Shown here: piece by piece, positions 41,995 through 49,541 of the stretch | Layout: each line of letters begins with the position of its first letter | How positions within the stretch are numbered: position 1 is the stretch's first letter | Notes under the pieces: generated by a model | The model's database searches: none | Told to the model about the DNA's origin: nothing | What the model saw: the letters and a program-made list of their open reading frames with translations, nothing else | From: Reyranella sp. | GTDB lineage: Bacteria; Pseudomonadota; Alphaproteobacteria; Reyranellales; Reyranellaceae | Direction: 5' to 3' | Assembly: GCA_029946105.1 (NCBI GenBank) | Contig: JAQSDW010000225.1 | Coordinates: forward strand, 1-64,000 | DNA: 64,000 bases | Translations under genes and position numbers: made by a program

Positions 41995-42506
41995 CTAATT
42001 GAGCAGCCCTCGGGCAGCCAGCGGCGGAATGTTGAGCCCAGCCTCCGAGAGCGCCGTGGCGAACGTCTTGAAGCGCTGCGCCGCAGCGCATGCGGCGGCG
42101 GCACCATCATCGCATCGAGAGAAGCCAGAAGTGGTCCGTCACGGCCATCTTGGGCCTGGACGCACAAGGCGATCAGGGTCGCCTCGTCGCTGCTTTGGCA
42201 CGCGCACGTCGGCGCGTGAATCTCGAGGGCGCGCCGAGTGCCGAAGAGGAGCACATCCATCAGGGCGGCGAAGTCGGCCAGGGCGTCGAGAAGGCCGGCC
42301 GTCCGGAAGCCGTCGACGAGAGCGGATCCCTCCAGCGCTAGTGTCCCGTCGTACTGCCATCCCGTCAGCTCGCACTGCCATTGCCGCAATGCCCACAGGA
42401 GGAAGCGCTCGCCGAGAGGCAAGGCACAGATACAGCCCGGCCGACCGCAGCTCGGAAGCGAGTCGGCCTGCGGAAGATCGGGGTCGCCGTCCATCGCGTT
42501 TCGCAT
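41995..42506 (-). pseudogene. Unknown gene divergent from hemP, probably frameshifted
   Basis: The frame from the ATG at 42506 (MRNAMDGDPDLPQADSLPSC) contains CGRPGCICALPLGERFLLWALRQWQ, GTRRALEIHAPTCACQ and DEATLIALCVQAQ. It resembles small, cysteine-containing hypothetical proteins of alphaproteobacteria, function unknown. After about residue 140 it turns into an arginine/serine-rich tail (to a stop at 41946). The -1 frame instead reads a sensible C-terminus, AQRFKTFATALSEAGLNI then PPLAARGLLN, with stop at 41995. The switch must fall between about 42085 and 42145, because the second frame has a stop just upstream. Either a real frameshift or a sequencing error. If uninterrupted, the gene would give roughly 170 residues. 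Confidence 0.55.
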
Positions 42507-42541
42507 CGGGTCCACTCGTCGTTGACGAAGCGGCCATATTA

Positions 42542-42562
42542 TGCAATTAAGAATTACTCGCA
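42542..42562 (+). promoter_or_regulatory. Candidate iron-responsive (Fur/Irr-type) box upstream of hemP
   Basis: A 21-base imperfect dyad running from TGCAATTAA to TTACTCGCA, in an AT-rich island, 22 bases before the hemP ATG and 36 bases before the divergent gene's start. TGC...GCA ends and the AT-rich centre resemble alphaproteobacterial Fur-family operators. The assignment is by appearance and by the hemP context. Confidence 0.5.
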
Positions 42563-42584
42563 CTATATCTTTAGAAGGTGCCAC

Positions 42585-42782
42585 ATGGACCAGTCACCGC
42601 CCTCTCTGGAGTCCTCCAATGTCGCGAATGACGGCGTCAAATGGGATGGGCCCAATCACGACATTCCGGCGGTCGACAGCAGCGCGCTGATGCATGGCCG
42701 GCGCGAACTCGTCATCCGGCACAACACCCAGACCTACCGCCTGCGCATCACCACTTCCGAGAAATTGATCCTGACCAAGTGA
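42585..42782 (+). CDS. hemP: Hemin uptake protein HemP
   Basis: A 65-residue protein. The C-terminal half, LMHGRRELVIRHNTQTYRLRITTSEKLILTK, is the HemP family signature. The N-terminal half is variable and acidic. HemP proteins are needed for or linked to haem uptake gene expression under iron limitation in several proteobacteria; the mechanism differs between species. No TonB receptor or haem ABC genes are adjacent here. AGAAGG lies about 8 bases before the ATG. Confidence 0.88.
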   Translation: MDQSPPSLESSNVANDGVKWDGPNHDIPAVDSSALMHGRRELVIRHNTQTYRLRITTSEKLILTK

Positions 42783-42856
42783 AGGAAGCCTGCGATGACG
42801 GCCGCCCCGTTCGGCGTTCGTCCCTGCCCTGATCGCCGATCGACGACAATCCGCCG

Positions 42857-43696
42857 CTAGATCGGCGGCTCGCCCTTGATCAGCACGCGCTGCATGATGC
42901 GCTTCTCGCCCACCGGATAGTCGATCATGACGCGGTGCATGGTGGCGCGGTTGTCCCAGACGACAATGTCGCCCTTGTTCCAGACATGGCCGAAATGGTG
43001 CTGCGGCTTGCGCGCCTCGTCGGCCAGTTCGTCGAGCAGTGCGTCACTCTCCGCCCTTTCCAGCCCGACGATTCGGTCGAGCCGGTTGGGGTTGAGATAG
43101 AGCGCCTTGCGCCCCGTGACCGGATGGGTCCGCACCAGCGGATGTTCGACATCCGGAGTCTCGGCGATTTCCTCCGGCGTGCGCGCCGACGGCCGGTTGC
43201 GCGCCCGCGGCGTGTCGTAACCGTGCATCGCGCGCTTGCCGTCGATCCGCTTCTTGGTCGCCTCCGGCAGGGCGTCGTAGACCGAGTGCATGTTGCAGAA
43301 CCAGGTCGAGCCGCCGTGGCTCGGGATCTCGATGCTGTGCAGCAGAGTGGCCTTGGCGGGCGTGGCGAAATACGAATCGTCGGTATGCCAGTCCTCGGCC
43401 CGGATCGCGGTCTTGTCGGTCGTGCCGTCGGTCATCAGCGTGCTCACCATCACCGAGACTTCCGGCACGTCGCCGCTGCGCTTGTAGCGCAGCAACTGGG
43501 TTTGCGGCTCGCCGAAGGCGCGGGCGAAATCGCGCGTCTCGGCGGGAGTCATGGGCGCCCCCGGAAGCACGACCAGCAGGTGCTCGGCGAGCGCCTGGTC
43601 CAGCATCGCAGCAAACGTGGGCTCGTTTGCCCTGGCGCGGTCGAGGCCTTCGATCCGCGCGCCCAGCGCGCCTTTCGATGAAACGATTTCAACCAT
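42857..43696 (-). CDS. TauD/TfdA family 2-oxoglutarate-dependent dioxygenase
   Basis: 279 residues from ATG 43696 (MVEIVSSKGALGARIEGLD). The iron ligands are visible: H104 and D106 in WHTDDSYF and H254 in ATMHRVM. The 2-oxoglutarate-binding arginine is probably R270 in IMQRVLIKG. Members oxidise taurine, alkylsulfates, 2,4-D and similar; the substrate is not predictable. It starts 8 bases after a small membrane-protein gene on the same strand, suggesting an operon. Confidence 0.88.
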   Translation of the reverse strand: MVEIVSSKGALGARIEGLDRARANEPTFAAMLDQALAEHLLVVLPGAPMTPAETRDFARAFGEPQTQLLRYKRSGDVPEVSVMVSTLMTDGTTDKTAIRAEDWHTDDSYFATPAKATLLHSIEIPSHGGSTWFCNMHSVYDALPEATKKRIDGKRAMHGYDTPRARNRPSARTPEEIAETPDVEHPLVRTHPVTGRKALYLNPNRLDRIVGLERAESDALLDELADEARKPQHHFGHVWNKGDIVVWDNRATMHRVMIDYPVGEKRIMQRVLIKGEPPI

Positions 43697-43704
43697 GACT
43701 AATC

Positions 43705-44214
43705 CTAGCGCGGCACCAGTCCGGAAACCAATTCCGCCAGCCAGACCTTGGCCCGGCGCAGTAGCGCCGTCACCCGCTGCCAGGCCGGCAGCGCACGCAC
43801 GAATCCATAGAGCCTGTCGCGCCACGCGAAGAGCCATATCTCCGAGGCCAGGAACCACGGCATCTTCACCAGGGTCGGTCGCAGGATCAGGTACAGCCGC
43901 GCCAACAGCGCCGTCGCCAGCATCTTGCCGGCGACAATGCTCACCGTGGCAAGCCCGAATTGGCCCTGGAGGGCAAACCACACGGCGGCCAGCTTGACGG
44001 GAAGCACCAGCGTCGAGGGCGCCACGAAGGCGAGCAGCGCAGCCCACGGCGGCAACCCGCGCAACCAGGTCTCCAGACGCGCGACTGGCGGCCATTTGGC
44101 CAGCGCCGCCATCGCGACGCCGAGATAGTGCAGCAGCACATCTTCGAAGAAGACGATCGCCGCCGCGATCGGGATGAAAGCCAGTTCGAGGGCGCGCTTG
44201 AGGTGCTGTTTCAT
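43705..44214 (-). CDS. Unrecognised hydrophobic protein
   Basis: 169 residues from MKQHLKRALELAFIPI. Hydrophobic stretches lie around 10-30, 55-80 and 83-112. Basic and aromatic segments follow (KMPWFLASEIWLFAWRDRLYGFVRALPAW), with a positively charged C-terminus. It is probably an inner-membrane protein; I do not recognise the family. It lies 8 bases upstream of the TauD-like gene and is divergent from the phosphatase pseudogene. Confidence 0.65.
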   Translation of the reverse strand: MKQHLKRALELAFIPIAAAIVFFEDVLLHYLGVAMAALAKWPPVARLETWLRGLPPWAALLAFVAPSTLVLPVKLAAVWFALQGQFGLATVSIVAGKMLATALLARLYLILRPTLVKMPWFLASEIWLFAWRDRLYGFVRALPAWQRVTALLRRAKVWLAELVSGLVPR

Positions 44215-44259
44215 AGGGCTGCCACTCAAACCACATAAAGTGTCAATATGGTGTTTACC

Positions 44260-45308
44260 ATGTTCAAGCGCCGCACGATGGCCCGGCTCGTCGCCGCGGC
44301 ATCCCTCACCCCCGCCTCCACCCTGGCGCAGCCGGCAGCCCCGCTGTCGCGCATCGCGTTCGGATCCTGTGCCGACCAGGCCAAGCCCCAGCCAATCTGG
44401 GACGCGATCCAGGCGTATCGGCCGGAGCTCTTCATTTTCGCCGGCGACAATGTCTACGGCGACTTCAAGGCGGCCGACGCCGGCAATCTCCGGCACGCCT
44501 ATGACGCGGCAACCAAGATCCCGGGCTACGCGAAGCTTTGCGACACCGTTCCTCATCTCGCTATCTGGGACGACCACGACTACGGCTCGAACGACGGCGG
44601 CGTGGAGTTTCCCCACAAGGCCATCGCCAAGGACGAGTTCCTGAAATTCTGGAAAGTGCCTGCCGACGACCCCAGACGCTCGCGCGAGGGGCTCTACACT
44701 GCACAGGTCTTTGGGCCGCCCGGCAGGCGCGTGCAGATCATCCTGCTCGATGTTCGCTGTTCCGCTCGCCGCTCAAGCTCACCGACCAGCGCGGTGCGCC
44801 AGGCAAGGAGCGCTATCTACCCGACCCGTCGCCCGCCAAGACGATGATGGGCGATACGCAATGGACGTGGCTTGCCGGTGAATTGCGCAAGCCCGCGGAC
44901 CTGCGCCTGATCGTGTCGAGCACACAGGTCCTGGCGGAGGGCCATGGCTGGGAGCGTTGGGGTAATTTTCCGCTGGAACGCCAGAAGATGTTCGACACGA
45001 TCCGCGCTGCCCGCGCCAACAATGTCGTCTTCCTCTCCGGTGACCGGCATATCGGGGCGCTTTACCGCGAGACGCCGCCAGGCCTCTATCCGCTGCACGA
45101 CATGACATCGAGCGGCATCAACCAGGTCTATGCTGCAGCCAGGGAACCGGGACCGAATCGCCTCGGCGATCTGCTGGCCGCGGCGAACTTTGGGTCCATC
45201 GATATCGATTAGCCCCGACGCGAGCTGACCCTTGCCTTGCGCGACATGCAAGGCGAGACTCGCCGCTCGGTGCACCTGCGCTTCGACGAGCTGAGGTTGC
45301 CCGCGTAA
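44260..45308 (+). pseudogene. PhoD-like metallophosphatase, broken by a frameshift and a stop
   Basis: The first frame reads MFKRRTMARLVAAAS (possible twin-arginine signal), then SRIAFGSCADQ, FAGDNVYGD and WDDHDYGSNDGG. It ends within ILLDVR at 44757. The next frame then continues without loss: FRSPLKLTDQRGAPGKERYL, SSTQVLAEGHGWERWGN, VVFLSGDRHIG. One base is missing near 44758-44760, where the family has a Tyr codon. That frame meets TAG at 45210-45212 after GSIDID. Sequence beyond it in the same frame (PRRELTLALRDMQGETRRS and on to TAA at 45308) still looks like the family C-terminus. An intact protein would be a periplasmic alkaline phosphatase D-type enzyme. Confidence 0.85.
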
Positions 45309-45329
45309 GCGGACGCCCTGCTCTGGCCT

Positions 45330-46310
45330 CTACTCCGGCTTGACGCCGGCTGCCTTCACGGCCGGCACCCATTTATCGATCGAGGCCTTGAGCAGGGCGC
45401 GCAGGCCGTCCGGTGTCGCCTCCTGCGGCGTCGGCACGTCAACGGCGAGTTCGGTCAGCCGCGCGCGGATCTTCTCGTCGGCCAGCGTCGCGAGCAGTGC
45501 CTGATCGACCTTGGCGATGATCTCCTTGGGTGTTCCCTTGGGCGCGAAGAAGCCGTTCCAGATCGTCACTTCATAGCCCTTGAGCGTGGCATCGATGGTC
45601 GGCACGCCGGGAAGCTGCGGTAACGGCTTCAGCGTGCTGACGCCCAGCGCCTTGATATTGCCGGCCTGGATCTGGGCCAGCACGTTCACCGCCTGGTCGA
45701 CCATGTAGTCGAACTGGCCGCTGACAAGATCATTCAGGGCCGGGCCGGTTCCCTTGTAGGGAATCTCCAGCACCTCGACCTGCATCATGCTGTTCAGCAT
45801 CAGGCCACCGAGATGCGAGGCGGCGCCGATACCGGCCATGCCGTATTGCACCTTCTTCTGGTTCGCCTTCACGTAGGCCTGGAACTCGGCGAAGTTCTTG
45901 ACCGGCAAGTCCTTCTTCACCACCAGCACCATCGGATTGGTACCGCCGAGGCCGATCGGCTCGAGATCCTTCTGGCTGTCGTAAGGCAGCGACTTGTAGA
46001 GCGCGATGTTGACCGCCAGCGTACCCATGTGGGTGAACAGCAGCGTGTAGCCGTCGGGCGTGGCCTTGGCAGCCTTGTTGACGCCGATGGTGCCACCGGC
46101 GCCGCCGACGTTCTCGATCACGATCTGTTGGCCCAGTGCCTCACTCATCCGCTGGCCGAGCACGCGCGCCAGCGCATCGGTCGGGCCGCCGGCCGCGAAC
46201 GGCACGATCATGGTGATCGGCTTGGTGGGATAAGCCTGCGCCAGGACGCTGAACGGCATCGCGGCAACGCCGATGGCAGCAGCGGCTGCCAGCAGGACAC
46301 GACGATTCAT
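45330..46310 (-). CDS. Bug-family tripartite tricarboxylate transporter substrate-binding protein
   Basis: 326 residues with a signal peptide (MNRRVLLAAAAAIGVAAMPFSVLAQA). The mature Bug fold opens YPTKPITMIVPFAAGGPTDALARVLG and includes GAGGTIGVNKAAKATPDGYTLL. Such periplasmic proteins bind carboxylates for TctAB transport or sensing. No TctA/TctB genes lie nearby, so this is an orphan receptor. It is 138 bases downstream of nirD on the same strand. Confidence 0.92.
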   Translation of the reverse strand: MNRRVLLAAAAAIGVAAMPFSVLAQAYPTKPITMIVPFAAGGPTDALARVLGQRMSEALGQQIVIENVGGAGGTIGVNKAAKATPDGYTLLFTHMGTLAVNIALYKSLPYDSQKDLEPIGLGGTNPMVLVVKKDLPVKNFAEFQAYVKANQKKVQYGMAGIGAASHLGGLMLNSMMQVEVLEIPYKGTGPALNDLVSGQFDYMVDQAVNVLAQIQAGNIKALGVSTLKPLPQLPGVPTIDATLKGYEVTIWNGFFAPKGTPKEIIAKVDQALLATLADEKIRARLTELAVDVPTPQEATPDGLRALLKASIDKWVPAVKAAGVKPE

Positions 46311-46448
46311 GGAGTTCCTCCCTGATTACCAAAAGCGAGCTACACTGTCCTCACACGCTCTGCAATGGCGTCACCCAGCCAAGACTTCAAGTTTGTCGTT
46401 TGTCGTGTTCTTTTCAATGTGCTGTCGCGCCCGTTCACGGACGGAACT

Positions 46449-46784
46449 TCACGCCGCCTTCTCCACGACGGCGCCGAGGGCGATGAACAGGCGCTCGCCC
46501 TCGATCCTTGTCGGAACCGTCCTTGCCGTGCCTTCGTCGGCACCGAGCGCCTTGCCCGTCTCGAGCGAGATCACCCAGTTGTGCAGCGGGCAGGTCACCG
46601 ACGTGCCATGCACGATGCCCTGCGACAGCGGCCCGCCCTTGTGCGGGCAATGGTCCTCGATCGCGAAGACCTGGCCTTCGGCCGTGCGGAACACCGCGAT
46701 CTTGCCCTCGGGCGTGTTCACGCAACGCGCGCCACGGCTTGGAATATCGTCGATCGAGGCGACTTCGACCCACTTCATGGTCAT
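46449..46784 (-). CDS. nirD: Assimilatory nitrite reductase small subunit
   Basis: A 111-residue Rieske-type protein. Cluster ligands C46 and H48 (CPHKGGPL), C65 and H68 (CPLHNW) are visible. It accompanies NirB in NADH-dependent reduction of nitrite to ammonium in the cytoplasm. The ATG (MTMKWVEVAS) shares one base with the nirB stop; an in-frame ATG follows two codons later. Confidence 0.93.
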   Translation of the reverse strand: MTMKWVEVASIDDIPSRGARCVNTPEGKIAVFRTAEGQVFAIEDHCPHKGGPLSQGIVHGTSVTCPLHNWVISLETGKALGADEGTARTVPTRIEGERLFIALGAVVEKAA

Positions 46785-49234
46785 CACTCGGCTGCCTCCG
46801 CAAAGCCAACCGTCGCCATCGGCCGGAACTCGTGCTTGTCCTTGCCCGAGACGCGCTCGGACCAAGGATCGACCTGGGCGAATTTCTGCGAGAACACGAA
46901 GCGGTCGAAATAGGCGCGCCTCTTTTCGCCATCCTGCACGATCTGGCGCCTGATCTCGTCGAGACCGACGCGCTTGGCCCATTTGTAGATGCGCTCAAGG
47001 TAACGTCCCTGCTCGCGATACATCTGGACAACGGCCACGATGTATTCGAGCGCCTCGTCCTCGGTCTTGACCTGACCCAGGATCTCCGTGCCCTTGATGT
47101 CGAGACCGGCGGCGCCGGCGAAATGGATCTCGTAGCCGGAATCGACGCAGATCACGCCCACGTCCTTGCAGGTGGCTTCGGCGCAGTTTCGCGGGCAGCC
47201 CGAGACCGCCATCTTGACCTTGGCCGGTGTCCACGAACCCCACATGAACTTCTCGATGCGGATGCCGAGGCCCGTCGAGTCCTGCGTGCCGAAGCGGCAC
47301 CAGTCGGTGCCGACGCAGGTCTTCACCGTGCGCAGGCCCTTGGCATAGGCATGGCCGGAGACGAAGCCCGCCTTGCCGAGGTCGGCCCACACCGCGGGCA
47401 GGTCTTCCTTCCGGACACCCAGCATGTCGATGCGCTGGCCGCCTGTCACCTTGACCGTCGGGATGGCGAACTTGTCGACGACATCGGCGATCGCCCGCAG
47501 CTCGTTGGAACTGGTGACCCCGCCCCACATGCGCGGCACCACCGAGAAGGTGCCGTCCTTCTGGATGTTGGCGTGGGCGCGCTCGTTGATGAAGCGCGAC
47601 TGGTAATCGTCGGCATATTCGTCGGGCCAATCGCTGACCAGGTAGTAGTTGAGCGCCGGCCGGCACTTGGCGCAGCCGCACGAGGTCTTCCACTCGAGCT
47701 CCTGCATGACCGAGGCCATCGTCTTCAGCGACTTCGCGACGATCAGGCGGCGGACGTCGTCGTGACCCAGCGCCGTGCAGGCGCACATCGGCTGGACGGC
47801 GGTGCGGTTGAAGGCGTCGCCCAGGGTCAGCTCCATGAGCTGTTCGACGAGGCCGGTGCAGGTGCCGCACGAGGCCGAGGCCTTGGTGTGGGCGCGCACC
47901 TCATCCAGCGTCGTGAGACCCTTCGCCTTGATCGTGCCCGTGACCTTGCCCTTGCAGATGCCATTGCAGCCGCAGATCTCGGCGTCGTCCGGCAGCGCGG
48001 CGACGGCAGCCCCGGGATCGCGCGCGCCGCCGCCCTGGAAAGCCGGCCCGAAGATCAGCGTGTTACGCATCTCCGAGATGTTCGTCGACTTCTTCTTGAG
48101 GTCGTTGAACCAGGCGCCGTCGCCCACCTCGCCGAACAGCACGGTACCGATGATCCGGTTGTCCTTCAGGATCAGGCGCCTGTAGACGCCGGCCGAAGCG
48201 TCGCGCAGCACGATCTCCTCGCGGTCGTCGCCGTCGGCGAAGTCGCCCAGCGAATAGACGTCGATACCGGTGACCTTGAGCTTGGTCGGCGTGTCGATGT
48301 GGACGAACCGCGCGGCCTCGTCGCCAGCGAGGTTGGCCGCAATGACGCGCGCCATCTCGTAGAGTGGCGCCACGAGACCGTAGACGTGGTCACCGATCTC
48401 GGCGCATTCGCCCAGGGCAAAGATATCCGGATCGGAGGTCCGCATGGCGTGGTCGACGACGATGCCGCGATTGATCGTGAGGCCTGCAGCCTTGGCCAGC
48501 GTCGCATTCGGACGGATGCCGGCGGCCATGATGACCAGCGTCGCCGGGATGGTGGTGCCGTCGGCGAGTTCGACGCCCTCGACCTTGCCGTTACCCAGGA
48601 TCTTCCTGGTGTTGGCCTTGGTGAGAACCTTGATGCCGCGCTCCTCGAGCGCCTTCTGCAGCAGATAGCCGGCGGCGGGATCGAGTTGCCGTTCCATCAG
48701 GGTCGGCATCAGATGAACGACTGTGACGTCCATGCCCTGTGCCTGCAGGCCGGCCGCGGCTTCGAGGCCGAGCAGGCCGCCGCCGATCACGACTGCCTTG
48801 GCGCGCGACTGGGCGGCCAGCAGCATGGCATTCACGTCGTCGAGGTCGCGGTAGGTGAGCACACCGGCGAAGTCGTGGCCGGGCACTGGGATGATCAGCG
48901 GATTGGAGCCGGTGGCGATGACGAGCTTGTCGTAGCTCTCCGTCACGCCTTCCGAGGACGTTACGGTCTTGGCAGCGCGATCGATCGCCTCGATCTTGTG
49001 GCCCTTGTAGAGAGTGATGCCGTTGCGAACGTACCAGCCGTCGCCGTGGATGATGATCTGTTCATAGTCCTTTTCACCCGACAGCACGGGCGAGAGCATG
49101 ATCCGGTCGTAGTTCACCCGGGGCTCGGCATTGAAAATCGTCACCTGATAGCGATCAGGTGCGGCCTCGAGCAGATGATCCAGCATGCGCCCCGGGGCCA
49201 TGCCGTTTCCGATGATGACGAGCTTCTCAGTCAT
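46784..49234 (-). CDS. nirB: Assimilatory nitrite reductase large subunit, NAD(P)H-dependent
   Basis: An 816-residue flavo-iron-sulfur-sirohaem enzyme reducing nitrite to ammonium. The FAD/NAD domain is at 1-300 (KLVIIGNGMAPGRMLDHLL, VVIGGGLLGLEAAAGLQ). BFD-like [2Fe-2S] cysteines are in CGCNGICKG and CGTCTGLVEQ. A further CxC..C is in SCGCAKCRP. The sirohaem/4Fe-4S ligands are in CVGTDWCRFGTQDS and SGCPRNCAEATCKDVG. Start at MTEKLVIIGN. It is preceded by a structured leader with a terminator (49256-49369) and a sigma-54-type promoter, so expression is probably set by nitrogen limitation and nitrate/nitrite. Confidence 0.96.
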   Translation of the reverse strand: MTEKLVIIGNGMAPGRMLDHLLEAAPDRYQVTIFNAEPRVNYDRIMLSPVLSGEKDYEQIIIHGDGWYVRNGITLYKGHKIEAIDRAAKTVTSSEGVTESYDKLVIATGSNPLIIPVPGHDFAGVLTYRDLDDVNAMLLAAQSRAKAVVIGGGLLGLEAAAGLQAQGMDVTVVHLMPTLMERQLDPAAGYLLQKALEERGIKVLTKANTRKILGNGKVEGVELADGTTIPATLVIMAAGIRPNATLAKAAGLTINRGIVVDHAMRTSDPDIFALGECAEIGDHVYGLVAPLYEMARVIAANLAGDEAARFVHIDTPTKLKVTGIDVYSLGDFADGDDREEIVLRDASAGVYRRLILKDNRIIGTVLFGEVGDGAWFNDLKKKSTNISEMRNTLIFGPAFQGGGARDPGAAVAALPDDAEICGCNGICKGKVTGTIKAKGLTTLDEVRAHTKASASCGTCTGLVEQLMELTLGDAFNRTAVQPMCACTALGHDDVRRLIVAKSLKTMASVMQELEWKTSCGCAKCRPALNYYLVSDWPDEYADDYQSRFINERAHANIQKDGTFSVVPRMWGGVTSSNELRAIADVVDKFAIPTVKVTGGQRIDMLGVRKEDLPAVWADLGKAGFVSGHAYAKGLRTVKTCVGTDWCRFGTQDSTGLGIRIEKFMWGSWTPAKVKMAVSGCPRNCAEATCKDVGVICVDSGYEIHFAGAAGLDIKGTEILGQVKTEDEALEYIVAVVQMYREQGRYLERIYKWAKRVGLDEIRRQIVQDGEKRRAYFDRFVFSQKFAQVDPWSERVSGKDKHEFRPMATVGFAEAAE

Positions 49235-49255
49235 GTGCCTGGCGGATCCCAAAAC

Positions 49256-49320
49256 AAAAAAGCTGCCCAACAGACCCTCGCCCCCTCGACAAAAAGGGAC
49301 GAATAGCCGTTGGCAGCTTT
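49256..49320 (-). terminator. Intrinsic terminator in the nirB leader (attenuator)
   Basis: On the minus strand AAAGCTGCCAAC pairs with GTTGGGCAGCTTT (one bulged G), a 12-bp stem closing a long loop, followed by six T residues and TTGTTTT context. It ends only 22 bases before the nirB ATG, so readthrough must be regulated for nirB to be expressed. Confidence 0.82.
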
Positions 49321-49325
49321 GCCTG

Positions 49326-49369
49326 GGGCGCCCGCCATTGGACGCCCATTAACGAGACTTCATTGCCTC
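49326..49369 (-). promoter_or_regulatory. Two-hairpin ANTAR/NasT-type RNA element in the nirB leader
   Basis: Hairpin 1 (49354-49369): stem GAGGC with GTCTC (one G-T pair), hexaloop AATGAA. Hairpin 2 (49326-49347): an 8-bp stem GGGCGTCC with GGGCGCCC (one G-T pair), hexaloop AATGGC. Both loops have A1 and G4, the known recognition features of ANTAR-domain antiterminators such as NasT/NasR. They are separated by 6 bases and followed within 6 bases by the terminator. No nasT gene lies in the window. Confidence 0.75.
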
Positions 49370-49380
49370 ACCAAGTACAG

Positions 49381-49396
49381 TGCATGAACCGTGCCA
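49381..49396 (-). promoter_or_regulatory. Sigma-54 promoter of nirBD
   Basis: On the minus strand TGGCACGGTTCATGCA fits the -24/-12 consensus TGGCACG-N4-TTGCA with a single change. The expected start site is near 49370, the base before hairpin 1 of the leader. An NtrC enhancer was not identified with confidence. Confidence 0.8.
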
Positions 49397-49541
49397 AATC
49401 GAGGGAGCCAATAACCTTCGATACCAGCGGGCTCGGCGCCGGCGGTCGGGAATGACCTCCGAATTTCTTGGCGAATTATTGAGCATGCCGTGCCATCGAT
49501 TGCCTCTTTGCGTTGTCTGGAGACGATCCTATGAGAATGGA

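Noticed and set aside
46508-49306. A 932-codon plus-strand open frame opposite nirB
   Set aside because: Composition is typical of antisense reading in GC-rich DNA, and nirB on the other strand has all expected cofactor motifs.
49481-49495. A possible NtrC enhancer (GCATGCCGTGCC) upstream of the nirB promoter
   Set aside because: Only partly matches the GCAC...GTGC dyad and lacks clear symmetry; too weak to annotate.
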